Position numbers and translations under genes: made by a program
Part shown: positions 33,244 to 41,000 of the stretch, one piece after another
How positions within the stretch are numbered: position 1 is the stretch's first letter
Layout: the number at the start of each line of letters is the position of its first letter
The notes under the pieces: generated by a model
What the model was told of the DNA's origin: nothing
Seen by the model: the letters and a program-made list of their open reading frames with translations, nothing else
Database searches by the model: none
DNA from: JBDTNQ01 sp039933635
GTDB taxonomy: Bacteria; Acidobacteriota; Vicinamibacteria; Vicinamibacterales; SCN-69-37
DNA length: 64,000 nucleotides
Direction of reading: 5' to 3'
Assembly: GCA_039933635.1 (NCBI GenBank)
Contig: JBDTNQ010000008.1
Span: 7,310-71,309 of the forward strand

Positions 33244-34902
33244 TTACGGTGTGATGACGTAATGCGCGGTCGGAAGCGAGGGGAGCGTGTCGATCAATCG
33301 CAATGGTAACGCCGGTCCGTAGCGATTGAGAAAGAACGCGATGCTCAGCAGGCGTTCCTGGGGGTGCCCGGCCGGAAACGCCAGGGCGCGCGTGCGCATG
33401 AACTGACGCTTGAGCGTCTCGTCCTTCTTCTTCGATGCCTGCAGAATCTTGCCTTGCAGGTTCTTCACCGTGTCACGCACGCGCTCGAGCGTCGTGTCGA
33501 CAGCTCCCGCCAGCGTGGGATCGACCGTGGCGACCACGGGCTTCAAGCGCGCCGTGCCGTCGGTGACGGCCGCGTCGAGCTGGGCGAACAGTTCATCCAG
33601 TTCGGCCGGGAGTTGAGCTGCGAGCAGTCGGTTGAGCGCGGATTCGTCCTGCGGCTGAAGGGCTTCGAGCGGGAGCGCGTGCCGGTCGAGAAATTTTGCG
33701 GCGGCCGAGTCGAGGATCGTTGCACTGGCGCGCGAGGCAAGCAGAGGCTGCGGCAGCCCGGACGCGCGGTAGGCATCGCGGAGCTGGGCCTGGTAGGCCA
33801 GCTCGCTCGGACCGGCGACGTAACAGGCGGTCGGGAAGAGGGTGTCCTGGACGAGCGGGCGAAGGAGGACGTTCGGGCTGAATCGCTCCGGATGCGCGGT
33901 CGCTTCCGCGGCCAGGGAGGCGGCGTCTCGGAATTCGTCCGCGATGAGAAAGCGGCCGTCGCGATGCCGGATCGGCCGGCGGCCGGTGGCGTCCATATAG
34001 AACACGCACACCACATCCTCGCCCGGTTCAATCTGGGCGGCGTGACCGTGAGCGGCCATTTCGGCGCCGGTCGCGCGGGCTGACAGCGCCGTCTGACAGG
34101 GATGGGTGAACTCCCGTGTGAACAGCGAGGCGACCAGCGGTTTGGCGCGCGGATCCGCCGCCTCGAAGACCACGAGGCCTTCGCCGCCGAGCACTTCTTC
34201 GATCCAACCCGCGAATGCGCCCGAGATGCTGACGCCCGGGCGGTAGTGACGCCGAAGGCTGTCAACCACAACGGACGTGAACTCGGTCGGGGCGAGACAC
34301 TGTTCGAGCGCATCGAGGACGGTGGTGATGTCCTGATCGAGTGACAAGGCGGCCACGGGAAGCGTGCCGGCGCCAATCGGCTCAGGCAGCGAGACTTCGT
34401 GCAGGGCGTAGTCGCGATCCAGTACTGCGGCGCTGCGAATCTCGGCGAAGTCGTGATCTTCGCCGTCGACCCAGAACACCGGAACCGTGGGAACGCCGTG
34501 CTCGTCGCGGACTTTGCGCGCCAGCTGGATGGTCGTCAGCGCTTTGAGCAGCGTGTAGAGGGGGCCGCCGAACAGGCCCGCCTGCTGCCCGGTCACGACG
34601 GCCACCGCCCGCGGGTCGGCCAGCGCGGACGCCGCCGTGACGGCCGCCGCCGGTGCCTGCCGCCGGGCGAGCTGCGCGCTGACGATGTCGTGGATGGCCG
34701 TGTGGTCGGTGTGCGCGCGCTGGACGCGTCCGATCACGTCTCCCCAGGCGGCTGAGTCGGCGGGGTTGCCGGTGAAGAACGAGGCGACGGACGCGAAATG
34801 TGCGGCGTGCGCGGCGACCAGCGGACGAATCCAGGGCAACCGGTCGAACGAAATCACGTCTCGCATCGCTCCGGCCACCGGCGCGTTTGGCTGAGAGGAC
34901 AC
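33244..34902 (-). CDS. bshC: Putative cysteine ligase BshC (bacillithiol synthesis)
   Basis: BshC adds cysteine to glucosaminyl-malate in the last step of bacillithiol synthesis. The 552-residue protein has the family signature VVTGQQAGLFGGPLYTLLKA (about residue 104), the region VFWVDGEDHDF, FLIADEFRDAA, and the C-terminal HPQERLLSIAFFLNRYGP. Length is typical. It starts with GTG. bshA and bshB are not in this window. It is divergent from carA across a 265-base gap. Confidence 0.92.
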   Translation of the reverse strand: MSSQPNAPVAGAMRDVISFDRLPWIRPLVAAHAAHFASVASFFTGNPADSAAWGDVIGRVQRAHTDHTAIHDIVSAQLARRQAPAAAVTAASALADPRAVAVVTGQQAGLFGGPLYTLLKALTTIQLARKVRDEHGVPTVPVFWVDGEDHDFAEIRSAAVLDRDYALHEVSLPEPIGAGTLPVAALSLDQDITTVLDALEQCLAPTEFTSVVVDSLRRHYRPGVSISGAFAGWIEEVLGGEGLVVFEAADPRAKPLVASLFTREFTHPCQTALSARATGAEMAAHGHAAQIEPGEDVVCVFYMDATGRRPIRHRDGRFLIADEFRDAASLAAEATAHPERFSPNVLLRPLVQDTLFPTACYVAGPSELAYQAQLRDAYRASGLPQPLLASRASATILDSAAAKFLDRHALPLEALQPQDESALNRLLAAQLPAELDELFAQLDAAVTDGTARLKPVVATVDPTLAGAVDTTLERVRDTVKNLQGKILQASKKKDETLKRQFMRTRALAFPAGHPQERLLSIAFFLNRYGPALPLRLIDTLPSLPTAHYVITP

Positions 34903-35167
34903 GACGGCAATGTACTACACCGTCCGCGCCGGTTGGGCATCCTGCGGCGAAATCTCCAACTCGCGGGCGGTCCGGTACTGCTACGATATTCGGGCTGTTC
35001 TGAAGGAGATTCCCGCTGTCAGCTGACGACTCCCATACGGCGCGCGCGACGCGGTTCGAGAGGGCACTCGGGTCCTGTATGCGAACCGTACGTGGCGTGC
35101 GGGCGGCCGTGTGTCGTGCGGCCGGCGCGGCGCGAATGACGTCGGTGGCCATGAACGGAGATCTGGA
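34903..35167. other. Intergenic region bshC-carA, carA leader
   Basis: The longest gap in the window. It holds a TACGAT possible -10 box near 34983, a GAAGGAG stretch, and a 12-codon open frame (35136-35171, MTSVAMNGDLD) that ends across the carA start codon (ATTGA). I see no riboswitch, tRNA or terminator hairpin. Confidence 0.4.
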
Positions 35168-36295
35168 TTGAACGCAGTGCTCGCGCTCGAAAACGGGACA
35201 GTCTTTCGCGGAAGGTCGGCCGGTGCGGCTGGCGAAACCGGGGGAGAGGTCGTCTTCAACACGAGCATGACCGGCTATCAGGAAGTCCTCACCGATCCGT
35301 CCTACTCCGGGCAGATCGTGACGATGACGTGTCCTGAGATCGGCAATTACGGCGTGACCGCGGAAGACGTGGAGTCGCGGGGTCTGCAGGTCGCCGGGTT
35401 CATCATCCGGTCGGAGTCGCCCATTGCGAGCAACTGGCGCGCCGAGGGCACCTTGCACGACTACCTCGCCAGTCACGGCGTCGTGGCGATCTGCGATATC
35501 GACACGCGCGCGCTGACGCGTCTCTTGCGCTCGTCTGGCGTGATGCGGGGCATGATCGGCACGGGCCGGGTCGACGCGGCCGATCTCGTCGAACGAGCCC
35601 GCGCGTTGCCGCAGATGGAGGGCGCGGATCTGGTCCAGGGTGTGACCTGCCAGACCCCCTTTGCGTACAAGGACCTCGCCAGCAACGACTTCGCCATTGC
35701 GCCGGGACGCACCAGCCGGGTGCCATTGAAGGTTGCCGCGTACGACTTCGGCATGAAGTGGAACATCCTCAGGCGCTTTGCGGCGTACGGGTGCGACGTC
35801 ACGGTTTACCCGGCGTCGACGCCCGCTTCCCAGTTGCTCGCCACGAAGCCCGACGGGCTGTTCTTCAGCAACGGCCCCGGCGATCCGGCCGTGCTCGATT
35901 ACGCCATTGCCAATGCGAAGACGGCGGTGGCGAGCGGCGTGCCGACGTTCGGCATCTGCCTCGGCCATCAGGTGCTTGGCCTGGCCCTCGGTGCCAGCAC
36001 GTTCAAGTTGAAATTCGGCCATCGCGGTGCGAACCACCCGGTGAAGGACCTGGTGACGGGCAAGATCGAGATCACCTCACAGAATCATGGGTTTGCCGTC
36101 GATCCGGCGACCCTGCCGCACGACGTCGAGGTGACCCACAAGAATCTGTACGACGGGACGATCGAAGGGCTGCGACATACCTCTCGCCCTGTGTTCTGCG
36201 TGCAGTATCACCCGGAAGCCGCGCCCGGCCCGCACGACGCGGACTACCTGTTCAGCCAGTTCATTGACGCCATGGAAAAGGGCAAGACCCCGTAG
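35168..36295 (+). CDS. carA: Carbamoyl-phosphate synthase small subunit
   Basis: The glutamine amidotransferase subunit of carbamoyl-phosphate synthase, feeding arginine and pyrimidine synthesis. The 375-residue protein starts ALENGTVFRG, has TSMTGYQEVLTDPSY, and its class I amidotransferase domain has the catalytic cysteine in GICLGHQ and the His-Glu pair in QYHPEA. I chose the TTG at 35168, preceded by GGAG; the frame runs on upstream but without similarity. carB follows. Confidence 0.96.
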   Translation: MNAVLALENGTVFRGRSAGAAGETGGEVVFNTSMTGYQEVLTDPSYSGQIVTMTCPEIGNYGVTAEDVESRGLQVAGFIIRSESPIASNWRAEGTLHDYLASHGVVAICDIDTRALTRLLRSSGVMRGMIGTGRVDAADLVERARALPQMEGADLVQGVTCQTPFAYKDLASNDFAIAPGRTSRVPLKVAAYDFGMKWNILRRFAAYGCDVTVYPASTPASQLLATKPDGLFFSNGPGDPAVLDYAIANAKTAVASGVPTFGICLGHQVLGLALGASTFKLKFGHRGANHPVKDLVTGKIEITSQNHGFAVDPATLPHDVEVTHKNLYDGTIEGLRHTSRPVFCVQYHPEAAPGPHDADYLFSQFIDAMEKGKTP

Positions 36296-36312
36296 GCGCC
36301 AGGAATCGACGT

Positions 36313-36344
36313 TCGGAACGCCCAGAACCCGGAACCCCAGAACC
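36313..36344 (+). repeat. Family B heptamer repeat directly before the carB start codon
   Basis: Units CAGAACC, CGGAACC and CCAGAACC run up to the TTG of carB, leaving no room for a ribosome binding site. They are the reverse complement of the units at 26951-27006. Confidence 0.65.
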
Positions 36345-39300
36345 TTGCCCAAACGCACCGACCTGAAACGCATCCTCGTCATTGGGTCTGGCCCGATCGT
36401 CATCGGCCAGGCCTGTGAGTTCGACTATTCGGGCACCCAGGCGTGCAAGGCGCTTCGCTCGGAAGGCCTGCAGGTCATTCTGGTCAACAGCAATCCGGCG
36501 ACGATCATGACGGACCCGGAAACGGCCGACCGGACGTACGTCGAGCCGTTGACGGTCGAAGCGGTCGAGCAGGTCATTGCGCGTGAGCGGCCCGATGCGC
36601 TCCTGCCGACGGTCGGCGGTCAGACAGCGCTCAATCTCGCCGTCGACCTGGCGAAGGCTGGTGTGCTCGAGAAATACAACGTCGCGTTGATTGGGGCGTC
36701 GATCGAGGCGATTGAGGTCGCGGAGGACCGGCTGAAGTTCAAGGACGCGATGCGCTCGATCGGCATCGAAGTACCGGAGAGTTCGGTCGCCGGCTCGATG
36801 GAGCAGGCGCTCGAGACCGCCGATCGCATCGGTTTCCCGCTCATCATTCGTCCGTCGTTCACGATGGGTGGCGTTGGTGGTGGGATCGCCTACAACATCG
36901 AGGAGTTCCGCGAGATCTGTCAGCGCGGTCTGGGCCTGAGCCCCGTGCACGAGATCCTGGTCGAAGAGTCGGTCATCGGCTGGAAGGAATTCGAGCTCGA
37001 GGTCATGCGCGATCACGCGGACAACTTCGTCGTGATCTGTTCGATTGAGAATATCGATCCGATGGGCGTGCACACGGGCGACAGCATCACGGTCGCGCCG
37101 GCATTGACGCTGACGGATCGCGAGTATCAGCGGATGCGCGACGCCGCGCGCCGCATCATCCGGCGCGTGGGCGTCGAAACGGGTGGGTCGAACATCCAGT
37201 TCGCGATCAACCCGGCCGACGGCCGGATGGTCGCGATCGAGATGAACCCTCGCGTGTCACGCTCGTCGGCCCTTGCGTCGAAGGCCACGGGATTTCCCAT
37301 CGCGAAGATCGCCGCGAAGCTCGCGCTCGGGTACAGTCTCGACGAGATTCCGAACGACATCACCCGCCTCACCCCCGCGTCATTCGAGCCGACGATCGAC
37401 TACGTTGTCGTGAAGGTGCCGCGCTGGGCGTTCGAAAAGTTCCCGCAGGCCGATCGCACGCTGACCACGCAGATGAAATCGGTGGGCGAGGCGATGGCCA
37501 TCGGCCGCACGTTCAAGGAAGCGTTCCTGAAGGCGTTCCGCTCGCTCGAGCTGGGATCGAGTGGCCGCCTCCTGAGCCAGGCGGATGCCCGCGAAGACGA
37601 TGTGTCCCTGCAGCAGGCGCTTGGGATTCCGACCGACCGGCGCATGTGGGCGGTGTTCCGGGCGCTCGAGCGCGGGTGGACCCTCGACGAGATCCATCGC
37701 CTCACGCACATCGACCGCTGGTTTCTCACACAGTTCCAGCAGATTGTGGAGCTCGCGCGCGCGGCGGAAGCCGTCGGCGCGCGGGACTTGTCGGATGATC
37801 TGCTGCGCGATCTGAAACGCGCCGGGTTCGCGGACACCGACGTCGCACGGCTCATCGGCACCGATGAGGACAGTATTCGCGTCCGCCGGCAGGAAGCCGG
37901 CCTGGTGCCCGCGTACAAGCGCATCGACACGTGCGCCGCGGAGTTCGAGTCGTACACGCCCTACATGTACGGCACGTTCGAGGACCAGTGCGAGGCCGAG
38001 CCGACGTCGCGCCCGAAGGTCGTGATCCTGGGCAGCGGCCCTAATCGCATCGGCCAGGGTATCGAGTTCGACTATTGCTGTTGTCACGCGGCGTTCGCGT
38101 TGCGCGACCAGGGCTACGAAACGGTCATGGTGAACTGCAATCCGGAGACGGTCTCGACCGACTACGACTCGGTCGATCGTCTGTACTTCGAGCCGCTGAC
38201 GTTCGAGGACGTCTTTGCGATCACCGAACGCGAGAAGTCCCAGGGCGGTGACGTGTCGTGCGTGGTTCAATACGGCGGCCAGACCCCGCTCAAGCTGTCG
38301 CTGCGCCTGCAGGAAGCGGGCGTGAAGATCATCGGCACGTCGCCCGATTCGATCGACCTGGCCGAGGATCGGGAGCGCTTCGCCAAACTGCTCTGGGATC
38401 TCGGCATCCCGCAGGCCGCCAGCGGCACGGCGACCTCGCCGGAGGAAGCGCAGGACGTCGCGGCGTCCATCGGGTTTCCCGTCGTCGTGCGTCCATCGTA
38501 CGTACTGGGCGGCCGCGCGATGGCGATCGTGTACGACACGGCGGCGCTCGATCGCTACATGCGTCACGCCGTCCAGGCCTCGCCGGAACACCCGATCCTG
38601 ATCGACAAGTTCCTCGAGGACGCCACCGAAATTGACGTCGACGCCATCGCCGACGCGACCGGTGCGGTCGTCATCGGCGGGGTCATGGAACACATCGAGC
38701 AGGCCGGCATTCACTCGGGCGACAGCTCGTGCGTGATCCCGCCCTTCCAGCTGGCGGATCGGCACGTCGCAGCCATCCGCGACTACACGCGCCGCGTCGC
38801 GCGCGCGTTGAAGGTGATCGGCCTGATGAACGCACAGTTCGCGATCAAGGACGATGTCGTCTATGTTCTCGAGGTCAATCCGAGAGCGTCGCGGACGGTC
38901 CCGTACTTGTCGAAGGCGACGGGAGTCCCCTTGGCCAAGGTGGCGGCCAATGTGATGGTCGGTCGTTCCTTGGCCGATCAGGGGCTGACGAAGGATCTCG
39001 AGGTGCGCGGTTCTTTCGTGAAGACGCCGGTGTTTCCGTTCGTCCGATTCCCTGGCGTCGACACGCTGCTCGGCCCGGAGATGAAGTCGACGGGCGAGGT
39101 GATGGGCGGCGCCGAGACGTTCGGCGCTGCGTTTGCCAAGGCGCAGATGGGCGCCGGCCAGAAGCTGCCGCAGAGCGGCACGGCGTTCATCAGCGTGAAC
39201 AACCGCGACAAAGCCAGCGTCGTGCCGATCGCGCGCGACCTGGCGCGGCTGGGCTTTTCACTGATGGCCACGCGCGGCACCGCCGCATATCTGCGGGCGC

Positions 39301-39581
39301 ACGGCATCGACGCATCGATCGTGTTCAAGATCAACGAAGGCCGGCCGCACGTCGGCGACGAACTCCGCAATCGCCGAATCGCGCTCGTGATCAACACCCC
39401 GCTGGGGCGCGACTCGTACTTCGACGACCGCGCGGTCCGCAGTGTGGCGATGATGCAGGGCGTCCCAGCCATCACGACACTCACTGGCGCCGCGGCGGCC
39501 GTCAGCGCCATCGAGGCCATGCGCACGGAAGGGCTGACGGTGAAGTCGCTTCAGGAATACCATGCGGAGATGGGGCGATGA
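36345..39581 (+). CDS. carB: Carbamoyl-phosphate synthase large subunit
   Basis: The ATP-grasp subunit that makes carbamoyl phosphate from bicarbonate, ammonia and two ATP. The 1078-residue protein has two homologous halves, each with an ATP-grasp domain (first: VIGSGPIVIGQACEFDYSG; second: LGSGPNRIGQGIEFDYCC), an oligomerisation domain between them, and a C-terminal MGS allosteric domain (ATRGTAAYLRAHGI). Length is close to the standard 1073. I chose the TTG at 36345 because LPKRTDLKRILVIG is the normal start; an open frame from 36264 overlaps carA but looks like noise. Confidence 0.97.
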   Translation: MPKRTDLKRILVIGSGPIVIGQACEFDYSGTQACKALRSEGLQVILVNSNPATIMTDPETADRTYVEPLTVEAVEQVIARERPDALLPTVGGQTALNLAVDLAKAGVLEKYNVALIGASIEAIEVAEDRLKFKDAMRSIGIEVPESSVAGSMEQALETADRIGFPLIIRPSFTMGGVGGGIAYNIEEFREICQRGLGLSPVHEILVEESVIGWKEFELEVMRDHADNFVVICSIENIDPMGVHTGDSITVAPALTLTDREYQRMRDAARRIIRRVGVETGGSNIQFAINPADGRMVAIEMNPRVSRSSALASKATGFPIAKIAAKLALGYSLDEIPNDITRLTPASFEPTIDYVVVKVPRWAFEKFPQADRTLTTQMKSVGEAMAIGRTFKEAFLKAFRSLELGSSGRLLSQADAREDDVSLQQALGIPTDRRMWAVFRALERGWTLDEIHRLTHIDRWFLTQFQQIVELARAAEAVGARDLSDDLLRDLKRAGFADTDVARLIGTDEDSIRVRRQEAGLVPAYKRIDTCAAEFESYTPYMYGTFEDQCEAEPTSRPKVVILGSGPNRIGQGIEFDYCCCHAAFALRDQGYETVMVNCNPETVSTDYDSVDRLYFEPLTFEDVFAITEREKSQGGDVSCVVQYGGQTPLKLSLRLQEAGVKIIGTSPDSIDLAEDRERFAKLLWDLGIPQAASGTATSPEEAQDVAASIGFPVVVRPSYVLGGRAMAIVYDTAALDRYMRHAVQASPEHPILIDKFLEDATEIDVDAIADATGAVVIGGVMEHIEQAGIHSGDSSCVIPPFQLADRHVAAIRDYTRRVARALKVIGLMNAQFAIKDDVVYVLEVNPRASRTVPYLSKATGVPLAKVAANVMVGRSLADQGLTKDLEVRGSFVKTPVFPFVRFPGVDTLLGPEMKSTGEVMGGAETFGAAFAKAQMGAGQKLPQSGTAFISVNNRDKASVVPIARDLARLGFSLMATRGTAAYLRAHGIDASIVFKINEGRPHVGDELRNRRIALVINTPLGRDSYFDDRAVRSVAMMQGVPAITTLTGAAAAVSAIEAMRTEGLTVKSLQEYHAEMGR

Positions 39582-39665
39582 CATCGGGTCATCGGGCTAT
39601 CGGGTCATCGGATCATTGCATCCGATCAGCGGACAATCGCATCGGATCATCGGGGCGTCGGGTCG
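39582..39665 (+). repeat. Degenerate octamer repeat, family C (ATCGGGTC type)
   Basis: Units such as CATCGGGT, CATCGGGC, TATCGGGT and CATCGGAT follow each other in the spacer between carB and arfB. The same family is found at 63849-63990. Confidence 0.75.
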
Positions 39666-39668
39666 TCT

Positions 39669-40085
39669 ATGCCCATCCAAGTCACGTCCTCCCTCGTTCT
39701 TGCTGACAGCGAGTTCTCGGAGTCGTTCGTCAGAGCCTCCGGGCCCGGCGGCCAAAACGTAAACAAAGTCGCGACGGCCGTGCAGCTGCGGCTGCACGTG
39801 GGCAGGGTATCGCTCCCCGACGCGGCCAGGGCACGGCTGCGCATCCTGGCCGGATCGCGGCTGACAACTGACGACGAGCTTGTGGTCGAAGCGCGGGAAC
39901 ATCGAACGCAGGCGCAAAACAGGGAAGCGGCGCGGGAGAGGCTGGCCGACCTGATCCGACGCGCGCTGGTGCGGCCGAAGTCGCGGCGCAAGACGGCACC
40001 GACGAGAGCATCGAAGGAGCGCCGGCTCGAGGGCAAGGCGCGGCGATCCCGCATCAAACGGGCGCGGCGTGCGGACGACGACTGA
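39669..40085 (+). CDS. arfB: Alternative ribosome-rescue factor ArfB (YaeJ-like)
   Basis: A 138-residue peptidyl-tRNA hydrolase that frees stalled ribosomes. The GGQ motif is in ASGPGGQNVNKVATAVQLR, and the long basic C-terminal tail (SRRKTAPTRASKERR, then KARRSRIKRARR) would enter the empty mRNA channel. This small one-domain form is distinct from RF1 and RF2. It lies directly after the family C repeat with no good ribosome binding site. Confidence 0.92.
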   Translation: MPIQVTSSLVLADSEFSESFVRASGPGGQNVNKVATAVQLRLHVGRVSLPDAARARLRILAGSRLTTDDELVVEAREHRTQAQNREAARERLADLIRRALVRPKSRRKTAPTRASKERRLEGKARRSRIKRARRADDD

Positions 40086-40108
40086 GCCGCGAAGGGACCC
40101 CGTACAAG

Positions 40109-40140
40109 AAAAACGGCGGCACGACCGAAGCCGCGCCGCC
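40109..40140 (-). terminator. Intrinsic terminator of the beta-barrel gene at 40164
   Basis: On the minus strand a 9-bp stem with one G-U pair (GGCGGCGCG/CGTGCCGCC), loop GCTTCGGT, is followed by GTTTTTC. It sits 24 bases past the stop codon of the gene and also faces the end of the convergent arfB. Confidence 0.85.
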
Positions 40141-40163
40141 CGATTTCAGCCGCCGGTGGCGGT

Positions 40164-40787
40164 CTAGTTGAAGCGGAACTTGCCGACCAGTTCGAACGTG
40201 AAGGTCTTCAGGTTGTTCGTGTCGCCGCTGTCCGAGATGTTACGCAGGCCCCAGTTGCCACGCGCTTCAATCCCGACGCGGTAAAACTCGACGCCGGCGC
40301 CGCCAATGACGCCGATGTCGGCTCCACTGAAGTTGTTGCTGATGTCAAGGTCGCTGATGACGAGTTTCTGCTTCAGGTTGATCGTGAAAACCGGTCCGAC
40401 GATCGCGTAGGCCGCGATGCCGTTCTTGCTCCTCTGGCCGAAGTTGATGTGGAACACGGCCGGGATTTCGAGGGCGTTTGCCTTGACTTCGTTCGGATCA
40501 CCCTTCGCGCCGAAGTGCCGAATCAGGTACACGAACTCACCGGTGAAGCCGATGAGCCCGTTCTTGTTGCCACCGATCCAGAGGCCGAAGCCTTCCCCGG
40601 AACGGCCCTTGAAGAGGTTGTCCGCGTTCGTGCCGCGGAACGACGTGTGGGTAATCATGCCTTCGACACCGATGCCGATGCCGCTGTCTTCGTGACTGGC
40701 TGTGTTCTGGGCCAGCGCGGGCTGGGCCAAAGCGAGGGAAGAAAGTAGTACCAGAGTAGAAAGGGCTACACCCTTGAACGATCGCAT
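40164..40787 (-). CDS. Outer-membrane beta-barrel protein, function unknown
   Basis: A 207-residue exported protein with a signal peptide (residues 1-27, ending QPALAQ) and a glycine-rich, alternating strand pattern ending in ELVGKFRFN, as in small outer-membrane barrels. No enzyme motif is seen. I chose the ATG at 40787 because GAGGAG lies seven bases before it; an ATG 15 bases upstream would use that very site as coding sequence. It is divergent from comEC. Confidence 0.78.
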   Translation of the reverse strand: MRSFKGVALSTLVLLSSLALAQPALAQNTASHEDSGIGIGVEGMITHTSFRGTNADNLFKGRSGEGFGLWIGGNKNGLIGFTGEFVYLIRHFGAKGDPNEVKANALEIPAVFHINFGQRSKNGIAAYAIVGPVFTINLKQKLVISDLDISNNFSGADIGVIGGAGVEFYRVGIEARGNWGLRNISDSGDTNNLKTFTFELVGKFRFN

Positions 40788-40876
40788 AAAACGTCTCCTC
40801 ATTGGTCCCGCCGCTGGGGGCGCCGTGACCTCCCTTGAAGGATACCTGTCTCGTGGCGATTCCGGAAGTCCCGTAG

Positions 40877-40923
40877 TTTGCAGGGTTTGCCAGACCTAAC
40901 CGTCGTCATTGCAGAATTTGCAA
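40877..40923. promoter_or_regulatory. Paired operator-like sites between the beta-barrel gene and comEC
   Basis: Two 16-base elements, TTTGCAGGGTTTGCCA (40877) and ATTGCAGAATTTGCAA (40908), share 12 bases and start 31 bases apart, close to three helical turns. The second contains the inverted repeat TTGCA-N5-TGCAA. They lie in the middle of the 213-base divergent gap. Confidence 0.4.
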
Positions 40924-41000
40924 CGATGCGGACCGCCTTTCGCGATTTCAGGCCTGTTTTCTGGGCCCAAGGCTGACACCGCCCTTGCAGTGTCCGGAGT

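Noticed and set aside
34382..36037. A 551-residue minus-strand frame running from bshC across the gap into carA.
   Set aside because: It lies antisense to carA and out of frame inside bshC; both real genes have strong motifs.
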